Assembly: GCA_963772265.1 (NCBI GenBank)
Contig: CAVYWS010000004.1
Location: 62,001 to 126,000, forward strand
Direction of reading: 5' to 3'
Length of the DNA stretch: 64,000 nucleotides
Origin: Mayfieldus sp963772265
GTDB taxonomy: Bacteria; Actinomycetota; Thermoleophilia; Solirubrobacterales; 70-9
In this document: piece after piece, positions 56,448 to 64,000 of the stretch
Layout: each line of letters starts with the position of its first letter
How positions within the stretch are numbered: the stretch's first letter is position 1
Program-made: the position numbers and the translations under genes
The notes under the pieces: generated by a model
What the model saw: only the letters and a program-made list of their open reading frames with translations
What the model was told of the DNA's origin: nothing
Databases searched by the model: none

Positions 56448-57400
56448 CCGATCACCGGGAAGCGCCGCTCGGCGGCGAGCAGGTCGAGGGCCTCCTGCAT
56501 CTCGCCGGTCACCTGCTCGTAGACCTGGTCGGGATCGGGATCGGCGCCGAACTCCTGGCGCAGGTCGATCGGCGGCAGGACCTCGATCGTGATCTTCGAG
56601 GGCAGCGGAATGTGGCCGGCGAAGTCGCCGACGTTCAGTCCCCACGGCGGGGCGATCGAGATCGGCAGGACCTTGAGGCGGAGGAGCTTGTCGAGCTGCA
56701 GCGCCTTCGCCAGGCCGGCCCCGCGGCTGAGGAACAGCGCCGTCTCCTGGCCTCCGATCGAGACCACCGGCACGATCGGCACGTCGGCATCCAGGGCGAG
56801 GCGGATGAAGCCCTTGCGACCGGCGAAGTCGACCTTGTTGCCCTCCCAGATGGGGCGGTGGGTCTCCCAGTCGCCGCCCGGATAGACGAGGACCGGGGCG
56901 CCGGAGGCGAGCGCCCGCTCGGCATGTTCGTGGGAGGCGCTGATCGTGCCCGACTTGCGAAGCATGCCACCGGCGACAGGCCAGGCCACCGCGAGGTTGT
57001 GGGCAAGCTGATGGAAGGGCCGCTCGACCCCGAAGTAGGTGTAGTAGGCGAGCGTGAAGACGAAGGTGTCGACGATGACGTTGCCGCCGGAGTGGTTTCC
57101 GACCAGCAGCGCGGGGCGGTCCTTGGGGATGTTGCCGAGGTTGCGAACCTCGCCGCGGAAGTAGAAGGTCGAGACAAGCCAGAGCAGTGGCAGCATCTCG
57201 CGCAGGTAGTCGGGATCGCGGTCCTCGAGGCGGGCGGTGAGGCGGTCGGAGACACGTTTGCGCACGCCCTCGGCGGCGCCGGCGAGGAAGTCCGGAATCG
57301 GCAGGTTCGGCAGGCCGATGCCGTCGCGTGCCCGGCGCAGTGGAGCGTCGGCATCCCCCTTGCCGTTGTGCTGTGCCTGGTCGGCCAGCCTTGTCGCCAT
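56444..57400 (-). CDS. Lysophospholipid acyltransferase-family protein
   Basis: 318 residues, ATG 57400. PlsC-like fold: NIPKDRPALLVGNHSGGNVI with the NHxxG motif (the acidic residue of H-x4-D is displaced, H-S-G-G-N-V-I-V-D), FVFTLAYYTYFGVERPFHQL, VAGGMLRKSGTISASHEHAE, ALASGAPVLVYPGGDWETHR (E-G-T-R position reads PGGDWE), KGFIRLALDADVPIVPVVSI. Resembles the membrane-associated hemolysin/lysophospholipid acyltransferases of actinobacteria. Downstream of a hydrolase-SCP2 gene, upstream of SRPBCC, all on the minus strand. Confidence 0.85.
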   Translation of the reverse strand: MATRLADQAQHNGKGDADAPLRRARDGIGLPNLPIPDFLAGAAEGVRKRVSDRLTARLEDRDPDYLREMLPLLWLVSTFYFRGEVRNLGNIPKDRPALLVGNHSGGNVIVDTFVFTLAYYTYFGVERPFHQLAHNLAVAWPVAGGMLRKSGTISASHEHAERALASGAPVLVYPGGDWETHRPIWEGNKVDFAGRKGFIRLALDADVPIVPVVSIGGQETALFLSRGAGLAKALQLDKLLRLKVLPISIAPPWGLNVGDFAGHIPLPSKITIEVLPPIDLRQEFGADPDPDQVYEQVTGEMQEALDLLAAERRFPVIG

Positions 57401-57409
57401 CGGCAAAGT

Positions 57410-58661
57410 CTATGCCGAGCGGGCGAGACGCCGCATGCGGCACCGCGGCGCTGCGGCCGTCGGAGGCGATGAACTCTCCGATCAGCTCGTGGGTGCGCTC
57501 GGGCAGCTCGACCTGAGGTACGTGCCCGCAGTCCGAGAGCACCACCTGGGGCGCCTCGGGCAGGACCTCGGCGACGTAGCGCGAGAAGCGCGCGGGCACC
57601 AGGCGGTCGTCGCTTCCCCAGATGAACAGGGCAGGCGGCTCGAGCTTGGCCAGGCGGGTCCAGAAGCCCTTGGGGCCGTGCGGCGCCTCGAGGTAGATCT
57701 GGCGCGCTGCAGCGAAGAAGGCGACCCGGGCGGCGCGGGAGCGGTAGGTGCGCAGGAACTCGTCGGCGGCGATGTCGCCGACCGCCGGGTCGAGGCGCTC
57801 GGGCCTGGCGATCATGTTCCAGAAGCGGTTGCGAACCGCCTGCGAGCGCAGCATGTGCGGCAGCGCGGCGAGCTCGGGACGCAGGACGCGGATCAGCGGC
57901 ACCCACTCGCGGCCGCGGCGAAACGCCATCGAGGCGGAGAGCAGGCTGATCGTCCGCACCCGGTTCGGCGCCTGCAGCCCGACCTCGAGCGAGACTCGGC
58001 CGCCCATCGAGTTCCCGACCAGATGGGCGCGGTCGATCGCCAGCGTGTCCATGAAGCGAAGCACGTGGCGGGCGAAGAAGTCGGGGCTGTAGGAGGCGGT
58101 CATCGGCTTCGAGGAGGAACCGAAGCCGGGTAGGTCGATGGCGTGGACGGTGTACTCGGGGGCGAGCGCAGCGACGGTCTCGTAGAACGAGCTCTTGGCG
58201 CCGCCGAGGCCGTGGATCAGGATGACGTGCTGGTCGCCGCGCCCCGCGGTGAGACTCGAGATCCGGGCGCCGCGAACCCTGACGTCGTGGAGGCGAAGCA
58301 GGGGCGAGCGGTCGTCGGGAAGCCTGAACAGCCCCTCGAAGCTGACCGCGGCGTCGAGGTCGCCGCGCGCCCAGAGGCGGCGCTGCTGGAAGGCGTCGAG
58401 GCCGGAAAGGCGTCCCTGGCGAAGCGCCAGCCAGGTCGCAGAGTCGGTTCCGATCACCACGTCGGGCTGGCGGCTGGGGGAGGTGCGGACCTTGCAGCGG
58501 TCGGGGTGAAGCTCGACCTCCCAGGTGCGCCCGACGTCCGAGAGCCGTACCTGGATCGTTCCCTCGCGGCCCTCCTCGCCGCCCAGGTAACGCTGCGAGA
58601 GCGTCGAGAACGCCTCCTCGACGCGCCGCAGGCGATGCTCTTGCATCGAGCGCCCGTTCAT
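57410..58661 (-). CDS. Alpha/beta hydrolase with N-terminal SCP2-like lipid-transfer domain, one frameshift
   Basis: About 415 residues, ATG 58661. Residues ~1-105 are SCP2-like (VEEAFSTLSQRYLGGEEGRE, WEVELHPDRCKVRTSPSRQP, DVVIGTDSATWLALRQGRLS). The hydrolase follows: HVILIHGLGGAKSSFYETVA (oxyanion HGLGG), AHLVGNSMGGRVSLEVGLQA (nucleophile G-N-S-M-G-G), LFIWGSDDRLVPARFS (acid), DCGHVPQVELPERTHELIGE (His). A frame change near 57450 is assumed, giving the stop at 57410; in the unbroken frame the sequence would run on for ~900 bases through the next gene, which is not credible. First gene of a minus-strand operon. Confidence 0.82.
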
Positions 58662-58719
58662 CGTCCGGGGCAAACCCTAGAGGACGGCTCGAACGGCACG
58701 GCCGGGGTCGCCGCCACGC

Positions 58720-59343
58720 CTAGGGCGACGTCGTAAACGGATCGCCGAGCTCGCCGCCCGCGAGCCAGGTCTCGCCGCGCCGGTAGAGGCGGTCCACCGC
58801 CGGGCCGGTGAGGCCGGGCATGTCGGGCTTCACCTCGTAGCCGATCGCGGTCTGAAGGTAGGCCAGGTGCCGGTATCCGACCGGAAACCGGCCCAGCCGA
58901 TCGGCATCGAGGGCGAGGCTCGCCGCGGGATCGATCGGGTCGAGGCGGTCCTTCTCGTAGATCGGCTGGCGCAGGACGATCCCCCAGCGCCCGTCGCGGC
59001 GCTCGAGGAAGTCATAGAAACGGCCTGTGCAGGTCACGTCGCAGAGCACCCCCTCGACCTCGGCCCGCTGGGAGATCGTCATCTTGGTCTGCGCGATCGC
59101 CCTCGCGCCGGCGAGGTCGATCGTCGTGCCGCCGAGGAAATGAAGGATGTTCACTCCGCGCTCGAACCCCTCGCGGCTGACCCGGATGAACTCCGTCGCG
59201 GGGCCCTGAAACCAGGTCGCCATCATCACCCCGTCGTCGTGCCAGACGGTCCCAAAGCGCTCCCAGTCCCCGGCATCCCGCCACAGCGCCCAGTTCTGGA
59301 CCAGCTCGCCGATCAGCGCTCGATCTTCGGCTTCGCTGCTCAT
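58720..59343 (-). CDS. NTF2-like protein (SnoaL_4/ring-hydroxylase beta-like)
   Basis: 207 residues, ATG 59343. ALIGELVQNWALWRDAGDWE and FGTVWHDDGVMMATWFQGPA form the cone-fold start; GGTTIDLAGARAIAQTKMTI, SQRAEVEGVLCDVTCTGRFY and FLERRDGRWGIVLRQPIYEK follow. The C-terminal half (PVGYRHLAYLQTAIGYEVKP, RLYRRGETWLAGG) is longer than simple SnoaL proteins. Its ATG overlaps the dioxygenase stop (ATGA), so the two are coupled and this protein probably works with the dioxygenase product or in the same pathway. Confidence 0.82.
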   Translation of the reverse strand: MSSEAEDRALIGELVQNWALWRDAGDWERFGTVWHDDGVMMATWFQGPATEFIRVSREGFERGVNILHFLGGTTIDLAGARAIAQTKMTISQRAEVEGVLCDVTCTGRFYDFLERRDGRWGIVLRQPIYEKDRLDPIDPAASLALDADRLGRFPVGYRHLAYLQTAIGYEVKPDMPGLTGPAVDRLYRRGETWLAGGELGDPFTTSP

Positions 59344-60238
59344 CCCGGGGCATCACCGTCGCCGGCGGGCACGAGCACGATGTCGTTCTCGACCGAGACC
59401 CATTCACCGATCACGCCCGGAGGGGGATCGGGGCCGTCCGCCGCGTGGGCCTCGAACCGGCGCAGCAGCGAGGGCTTGACCGCGAACACGGTGTCGGAGT
59501 CGATGTAGTCGCTGGCGGCGTCGAAGATGTGGGTGGTCAGGGTCCTGTAGCCGGGCGCACGCACGATCATGTGGATGTGGGCGGGACGCCAGGGATGGCG
59601 GCCGGTGGCCGCGAGCATCTTTCCCACCGGACCGTCAGTCCGGGATCGGGTAGGGGACCGGCCGAACCGCGAGCAGTGCGTATGTCCCGTCGTCGCGGCT
59701 GAGGTAGCGGCCGCGGAGGTGGTCCTCGGGAGCCTCGGGACGCTGCACCGCGTAGAGGCGATCGTCGCCGTTCTGCCAGACGTCGAGCTCGGCGCCGGCG
59801 ATCGGCTCTGCCCTCGATGTCGAGCACCCGTCCGTGGACCCAGGCCGGTGTGCCGGCGCGCTCTTCCTCGGCCATGCTCTCGCCGTACTCGCGCCGCGGC
59901 GAGCCCGCCACGTAGAACGGGCCCAGCACCGTGGACTCGGTGGCTCCCGGCGGCAGCTCGTGGGCGAGCGCGTCGACCAGCATCGAGAGCCCGAGGGTGT
60001 CCGACCAGAGGATGAACTCCTGGCGCCTCTCGTCGGTGATCTGCCCGGTCTCGGTCAGGGTGCGGATCATCGTCTGCCATTCGCCCTCGCAGATCCGGGT
60101 CTCGGTGGCGAACTGGTGCAGGTGGCGGATCAGCGACTGCATGATCTCGCGCAGGCGCTGATCCGGACAGTTCGCGAAGCTGGCGATCACGGCCTCGGTG
60201 ATCTCGGCCGCTGAGGTGGGTCTCGGGCTCGCGGTCAC
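59340..60238 (-). CDS. Intradiol ring-cleavage dioxygenase (hydroxyquinol/catechol 1,2-dioxygenase type), frameshifted
   Basis: Fe(III)-dependent cleavage of a catechol or hydroxyquinol to a muconate or maleylacetate. Start ATG 60238. N-terminal helical dimerisation domain (REIMQSLIRHLHQFATETRI, FILWSDTLGLSMLVDALAHE), ESTVLGPFYVAGSPRREYGE, then an indel near 59810 moves the core into another frame (GRVLDIEG, ELDVWQNGDDRLYAVQ). A further shift near 59630 leads to HPWRPAHIHMIVRAPGYRTL with the H-I-H iron ligands. PVPYPIPDDGPVG has a Tyr ligand and RLYAVQ the other. The end SVENDIVLVPAGDG lies in the last frame. Coupled to an NTF2-like gene. Confidence 0.88.
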
Positions 60239-60290
60239 GGCCGGAACCTATCGCGGCGGCCAGTGGGGCCTCTCACAACGTTTGACCAGA

Positions 60291-60395
60291 AATGACGGTC
60301 CCAGTCGCCACCAGACGGCGTCCTCGGTCGCCCGAATAGTCCCTGCTATTCGGGCTCCCTGCGTCCTGGTCTGGTGGCGCCTGGCCCGCGTCATT
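60291..60395. ncRNA. Long nested stem-loop between the dioxygenase and cysS
   Basis: Three coaxial perfect stems: AATGACG (60291-60297) with CGTCATT (60389-60395); CCAG (60301-60304) and CGCCACCAGAC (60306-60316) with GTCTGGTGGCG (60369-60379) and CTGG (60381-60384), separated by one mismatch; and GCCCGAATAG (60330-60339) with CTATTCGGGC (60346-60355) around a 6-base loop. The two 13-base internal loop arms (60317-60329, 60356-60368) share GCGTCC. The structure ends 42 bases upstream of cysS. It lacks T-box features. It could be a cysS leader, an RNA gene or a palindromic repeat. Confidence 0.6.
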
Positions 60396-60437
60396 CCCTG
60401 GCCAACGTCATGAGACACCCCACTAGCATGCCTCGGC

Positions 60438-61793
60438 GTGCGCGAGATCCGCATCCGCGACACCCTGAGCGGCGAGCTTCGCCCCCTCGACGGCGACGGA
60501 GAGGTGGGCATCTACGCCTGCGGACCCACCGTCTACGGGCCGATCCACATCGGAAACGCGCGGCCGTTCGTCGTCTTTTCCCTGCTCGCACGGTTTCTTC
60601 GCAAGGAGGGCCGTGCGGTGAAGCTGGTCGTCAACGTCACCGACATCAACGACAAGATCTACGACGCGGCGCGCGAGGCAGGCCGCCCGTCCGAGCAGTA
60701 CGCGGCGGAGATGACCCGCGCCTACGTCGAGGTCACCGACCGGCTGGGGGTCGGCCGCCCCGACGCCGAGCCGCTGGCCTCGCAGACGATCGCCGAGATA
60801 GTCGCCCTGATCGAGGCCCTGATCGAGTCCGGGCACGCCTACGAGTCCGGCGGCGACGTCTACTTCCGGGTCGGCAGCTTCGAGGGCTACGGCAAGCTCT
60901 CCAACCGCAGGACCGAGGACATGGACCAGGGCGAGGAGGCTGGGACCGAGTCGCTGAAGGAGGACCCACTCGACTTCGCGCTCTGGAAGGCGCAGAAGGA
61001 GGACGAGGACAGCGCCTGGGACTCGCCCTGGGGACGCGGGCGGCCGGGCTGGCACATCGAGTGCTCGGCGATGGCCGAGGCCGAGCTCGGAATCCCGTTC
61101 ACGATCCACGGCGGCGGCTCGGACCTCGTCTTCCCCCACCACGAGAACGAGATCGCCCAGTCCGAGGCGGCGCGCCGCAAGCCCCTGGCCCGGATCTGGA
61201 TGCACAACGGGATGGTCGAGATCGACGAGGCGAAGATGTCGAAGTCGGAGGGCAACATCTTCCAGCTCTCCGAGGCGCTCGACCGCTTCGGGCGCGAGAC
61301 CGTGGTCGCCTACCTGGTCTCGGGCCACTACCGCCAGCCGCTGGCGTTCAGCGCCGAGCTGCTCGAGCAGGCCGCGGCCCAGGTCGAGCGGCTGCGCAAC
61401 TTCCTGCGCGAGCACCCGCCGGGTGGCGGTGAGGAGGACCCCTTCGTCGGCGAGTGCCGCCGGCGGTTCCTCGACTCCCTGGCCGACGACTTCAACACGC
61501 CGCGGGCGCTGGCCGCCGCCTTCGACCTCGTCGCCGAGGGCAACCGCCGCGAGCTGGGCGGGGCGCACGAGGCGCTGGTCGAGATGCTGGAGCTGCTCGG
61601 GCTCGAGTCGCTGGGCGAGGCGGGCGATGCCCCCGACCCAGAGGCCGAGGAGCTGCTGGCCGAGCGGGAGAGGGCGCGGGCCGAGGACGACTTCGAGCGC
61701 GCCGACCGGATCCGCGACCAGCTCGCCGAGGCCGGCTGGGAGGTTCGCGACGGCCCCGACGGGGCGCGGCTGGTGCGTCGTGCCCGCGGCTAG
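60438..61793 (+). CDS. cysS: Cysteine-tRNA ligase
   Basis: Charges tRNA-Cys. Intact, 451 residues, GTG 60438. Class I motifs: YACGPTVYGPIHIGNARPFV (HIGN, with Cys zinc ligand), VNVTDINDKIYDAAREAGRP, GWHIECSAMAEAELG (second zinc Cys), FTIHGGGSDLVFPHHENEIA (His/His zinc ligands), EAKMSKSEGNIFQL (KMSKS) near residue 262. The C-terminal region has LAERERARAEDDFERADRIR and QLAEAGWEVRDGPDGARLVR, usual in this enzyme. rlmB follows 2 bases later. Confidence 0.97.
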   Translation: MREIRIRDTLSGELRPLDGDGEVGIYACGPTVYGPIHIGNARPFVVFSLLARFLRKEGRAVKLVVNVTDINDKIYDAAREAGRPSEQYAAEMTRAYVEVTDRLGVGRPDAEPLASQTIAEIVALIEALIESGHAYESGGDVYFRVGSFEGYGKLSNRRTEDMDQGEEAGTESLKEDPLDFALWKAQKEDEDSAWDSPWGRGRPGWHIECSAMAEAELGIPFTIHGGGSDLVFPHHENEIAQSEAARRKPLARIWMHNGMVEIDEAKMSKSEGNIFQLSEALDRFGRETVVAYLVSGHYRQPLAFSAELLEQAAAQVERLRNFLREHPPGGGEEDPFVGECRRRFLDSLADDFNTPRALAAAFDLVAEGNRRELGGAHEALVEMLELLGLESLGEAGDAPDPEAEELLAERERARAEDDFERADRIRDQLAEAGWEVRDGPDGARLVRRARG

Positions 61794-61795
61794 CG

Positions 61796-62455
61796 ATGGC
61801 CGAGGCGCGTGAGCGGATCTACGGCCGCCGCCCGGTCGCCGAGGCCGAGCGGGGAAGGCGCCGCGTGCACCGCGTCTGGCGCGCGCCGGAGACCGGGGTC
61901 GATGAGTTGACTGAGCTGGCCGGCTCGCCCGAGCACCAGGGGGTCGTGGCCGAGGTCGATCCCTACCCCTATTCCGATCCCGGCGCCCTGCTCGGCCGCA
62001 GCGGCGCCCTGCTGGTCGCCCTCGACCAGGTCCAGGACCCGCACAACCTGGGGGCGGTCTGCCGCAGCGCCGAGGTCGCCGGAGCCGCCGGGGTGGTGAT
62101 CCCGCAGCGCCGCGCCGCCGCGGTCACCGCGGCGGCCTGCAAGGCATCGGCGGGGGCGGTCGAGCACCTCGAGGTGGCCCGGGTGCGCAACCTCGCCGAC
62201 TGGCTCGGCGAGGCCCGCGAGGCCGGGTTCTGGGCCTGGGGCGCCGACGGCGGCGCGCCGACCGCCTACACCGACGCCGATCTGACCGGCGGCACGGTGC
62301 TGGTGCTGGGCGGCGAGGGCAAGGGCCTGCGGCCGCGGGTGGCGGCGAGCTGCGACGGGCTGCTGGCGATCCCGCAGCGGGGCCAGACCGGGTCGCTGAA
62401 CGTCTCCGCGGCGGCGGCGGTGCTGCTGTTCGAGGCGCTGCGCCAGCGCCGCTGA
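61796..62455 (+). CDS. rlmB: TrmH/RlmB-family rRNA 2'-O-methyltransferase
   Basis: SPOUT-fold methyltransferase, expected to modify 23S rRNA guanosine (E. coli Gm2251). 219 residues, ATG 61796, two bases after cysS. RERIYGRRPVAEAERGRRRV is the N-terminal substrate-binding start, which is shortened by ~20-30 residues relative to E. coli RlmB. Catalytic part: ALLVALDQVQDPHNLGAVCR (motif 1, with N and R), GAAGVVIPQRRAAAVTAAAC, VLVLGGEGKGLRPRVAASCD (motif 2), AIPQRGQTGSLNVSAAAAVL (motif 3, knot). The order cysS-rlmB is widespread. Confidence 0.92.
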   Translation: MAEARERIYGRRPVAEAERGRRRVHRVWRAPETGVDELTELAGSPEHQGVVAEVDPYPYSDPGALLGRSGALLVALDQVQDPHNLGAVCRSAEVAGAAGVVIPQRRAAAVTAAACKASAGAVEHLEVARVRNLADWLGEAREAGFWAWGADGGAPTAYTDADLTGGTVLVLGGEGKGLRPRVAASCDGLLAIPQRGQTGSLNVSAAAAVLLFEALRQRR

Positions 62456-62545
62456 GCCTCGTTCGCCAGGCACGGCCCAGGCACGAGGCGGGACGACCCG
62501 TTGCAAGCGATCTTGCAGGAGCCCGAGCCGATTCCGGAGCGGCCC

Positions 62546-62574
62546 TTGACAGAATCCGATCCGGTCGTCACACT
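62546..62574 (+). promoter_or_regulatory. Candidate promoter of sigH
   Basis: TTGACA (62546-62551), 17 bases, then CACACT (62569-62574), a weak -10 with A at position 2 and T at position 6. The 229-base interval between rlmB and sigH also contains AACCTCAGGTT (from 62591) but no gene. AAGGAGGA (from ~62670) is a strong ribosome-binding site. Confidence 0.45.
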
Positions 62575-62684
62575 GCCGCCGCACAAGGGTGAACCTCAGG
62601 TTGAGTTTGAGGCAGCACGCTTGATCAGGGCGCCCAGGGGAGGTACGCGGCGCCACCGACACTTCACCGCAAGGAGGAAGTTCA

Positions 62685-63383
62685 GTGGCCGCACCTACCC
62701 GTACGCAGGAAGTCGAGCTGCCCAGGCGCGCTCGAGCGGCGGCGACCGCCGTCCAGCCTAACGCTCAACCTGAGCTTGACGATCATTACCTCGTCGCCCT
62801 CGCCAAGGAGGGCAAGCCCGACGCCTACGACGCGATCGTGCGCCGCTATCGCGGCTTCGTGCGTCTCAAGGCCTCGTCCTACTTTCTGCTCGGCGGCGAA
62901 TCCGACGACCTGATCCAGGAGGGCCTGCTCGGCCTCTACAAGGCGGTCCGCGACTACCGCACCGACCGCGAGTCGAGCTTTCGCAACTTCGCCGAGCTCT
63001 GCATCACGCGGCAGATCATCACCGCGGTCAAGACCGCGACCCGAAACAAGCACACGCCGCTGAACCAGTACGTCTCCTTCAGCCAGTCGCCGGCCGCGGC
63101 GGGCGACTCGGACTCGACCCTCGACGAGATCCTGCCCGGGCCGACCGCGAGCGACCCGGTCAACCAGGTGATCGCGACCGAGGAGCTGGCGAGCCTCGTC
63201 TCCTGCCTGTCGGGCGTGCTCTCCGAGCTCGAGAGCAGGGTGCTCTCGCTCTATCTCGACGGCTACTCCTACGAGGTGATCGCGGAGCGCCTCGACTGCG
63301 ACACGAAGACGGTCGACAACGCCCTGCAGCGGGTCAAGCGCAAGGTGGGCACCCACCTCGCCTCGCGCGAGGTTCGCCTCTAG
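62685..63383 (+). CDS. sigH: RNA polymerase sigma factor, SigH (sigma-30)-like
   Basis: 232 residues from a GTG with AAGGAGGA upstream. Region 2: YLVALAKEGKPDAYDAIVRR, KASSYFLLGGESDDLIQEGL, LGLYKAVRDYRTDRESSFRN, FAELCITRQIITAVKTATRN (region 2.3-2.4, DNA melting and -10 contact). Region 4: SGVLSELESRVLSLYLDGYS with YEVIAERLDCDTKTVDNALQ, RVKRKVGTHLAS, the -35-binding HTH. The long linker LNQYVSFSQSPAAAGDSDST with NxxxSL-like features and the Firmicutes island order rlmB-sigH both support the SigH assignment rather than an ECF sigma. Confidence 0.9.
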   Translation: MAAPTRTQEVELPRRARAAATAVQPNAQPELDDHYLVALAKEGKPDAYDAIVRRYRGFVRLKASSYFLLGGESDDLIQEGLLGLYKAVRDYRTDRESSFRNFAELCITRQIITAVKTATRNKHTPLNQYVSFSQSPAAAGDSDSTLDEILPGPTASDPVNQVIATEELASLVSCLSGVLSELESRVLSLYLDGYSYEVIAERLDCDTKTVDNALQRVKRKVGTHLASREVRL

Positions 63384-63471
63384 GCACGCGGACCACCCGA
63401 GCTGCCGGTCCGGCCGGGTTTGCAGAACTGAAACATCCCGGCCTGGCGATGCCCTAGCGTGTCGCCCTGAC

Positions 63472-64000
63472 TTGGGTAAGCGCGGGATATTTGCCGTTCT
63501 GATCACACTCGCTGCAACCGGCTTCACAGGGATCGCGTTGGCGAAGGTCGAGCGCGGGACCCCGGGCCGCGACAAGCTGGTGGGGACCAGGCGCGCCGAC
63601 AAGCTGATCGGCGGCAGGGGCCGCGACAAGCTGCTCGGGCGCCGAGGGTCGGACCTGCTGAAGGGCGGCAAGGGCCGCGACAAGCTGCTCGCCTCGCGCG
63701 GCAACGACGTCCTGCGGGGCGGGTTCGGACGGGACACGCTGAAGGCCGGCAAGGGCAACGACCAGCTTCTCGGCGGTCCGGCCAACGACCTGATGCTGGG
63801 CGGTCCCGGCGACGACGACCTGACCGGCGGCACCGGGGTCAACACGCTGAGCGGCGGCCCCGGCGACGACCTGCTGATCCAGGGGCCGTCCGGCGGCAGG
63901 ATGGTCGGCGGGCCCGGACATGACCAGTTCAACGAGGTCGACGGTGTCCCGGTCGGCGGCGCTGGGCGACGACGTGATCGACGCCCGCGACGGCGAGGAG
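63472..64000 (+). CDS. Secreted RTX-type repeat protein, cut by window end
   Basis: Read from a TTG at 63472 (first codon uncertain): KRGIFAVLITLAATGFTGIA forms a signal peptide, then KVERGTPGRDKLVGTRRADK begins the repeats. More than ten GGxGxDxLx nonapeptides follow: GGRGRDKLLGRRGSDLLKGG, GGFGRDTLKAGKGNDQLL, GGPGDDDLTGGTGVNTLSGG. Repeat residues are again rich in Arg and Lys in the first half, more acidic (D-D-D) near the end. A frame change near 63955 would restore GDDVIDARDGEE. Truncated at the right border. Confidence 0.75.
   Translation, partial: MGKRGIFAVLITLAATGFTGIALAKVERGTPGRDKLVGTRRADKLIGGRGRDKLLGRRGSDLLKGGKGRDKLLASRGNDVLRGGFGRDTLKAGKGNDQLLGGPANDLMLGGPGDDDLTGGTGVNTLSGGPGDDLLIQGPSGGRMVGGPGHDQFNEVDGVPVGGAGRRRDRRPRRRG

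Noticed and set aside
55953..58673. A 906-residue minus-strand reading frame joining SCP2-hydrolase, a middle region and the SRPBCC protein.
   Set aside because: The middle ~320 residues are an Arg/Pro/Ala-rich out-of-frame reading of the acyltransferase gene. Three separate genes with normal motifs fit better than a fusion.
60291..60437. T-box riboswitch for cysS.
   Set aside because: No T-box consensus (AGGGTGGNACCGCG-like) or specifier loop with a UGC/UGU codon was found in the hairpin region.

Overview
The window is GC-rich, gene-dense chromosomal DNA with no phage, transposon, CRISPR, rRNA or tRNA signature that I could see. Gene order and content point to a soil actinobacterium, most likely of the Thermoleophilia/Solirubrobacterales type. 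This is an inference from four things: the order folP-folB-folK-coaX-dus-greA-lysS-clpC-radA-disA-carD-ispD-ispF-cysS-rlmB-sigH, the CarD regulator, many GTG starts, and several secreted RTX-repeat and Cys-rich proteins.

The backbone is a well-known housekeeping island shared by Firmicutes and Actinobacteria, stretched here to over 60 kb by accessory blocks. Left part (1-12.7 kb): a cation/proton antiporter, a GGDEF protein, folate genes (folP, folB, folK), coaX and dus, then a secreted ADP-ribosylglycohydrolase-like protein, a small Cys-rich secreted protein and a surface acylation module (MBOAT plus two SGNH hydrolases). Centre-left (12.7-21.9 kb): greA with a clear promoter and structured leader, remnants of dedA and marR, an acetyltransferase, lysS, a small phasin-like gene with a strong terminator, clpC, and dinB under a LexA box. 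Centre (21.9-39.4 kb) is accessory metabolism and regulation: two MFS transporters, a haloalkane-dehalogenase-like hydrolase, a P450, an alkylsulfatase-like hydrolase, an HxlR/efflux pair with a palindromic operator, a MEDS-kinase-like sensor, a flavin oxidoreductase, a secreted propeller protein and an aldo/keto reductase.

Centre-right (39.5-48.4 kb): radA, two SnoaL-like genes, an arginase remnant, a membrane diguanylate cyclase, a wax ester synthase/DGAT, then disA-carD-ispD and an exo/endonuclease-phosphatase protein. Right part (48.5-64 kb): an RTX protein with exact 27-bp repeats, a metallo-beta-lactamase-fold hydrolase, a DUF389 protein with a 52-aa membrane partner, a PHP phosphatase coupled to ispF, an acyl-CoA synthetase, a coiled-coil protein, a lipid operon (hydrolase-SCP2, acyltransferase, SRPBCC), an intradiol dioxygenase operon, a long nested hairpin, cysS-rlmB, sigH and the start of a third RTX protein.

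Many conserved genes are interrupted by single-base frameshifts, densest in the first ~14 kb and scattered afterwards. Because essential genes are hit and the reading resumes in another frame without loss of conserved motifs, I read most of them as uncorrected indels in the assembly and annotate the genes across them. The marR, dedA and arginase remnants look different (nonsense codon, missing halves) and are called pseudogenes. The best candidates for undescribed biology are the nested hairpin between the dioxygenase and cysS, the greA leader, the two small membrane proteins, and the coupled lipid and surface-acylation modules.
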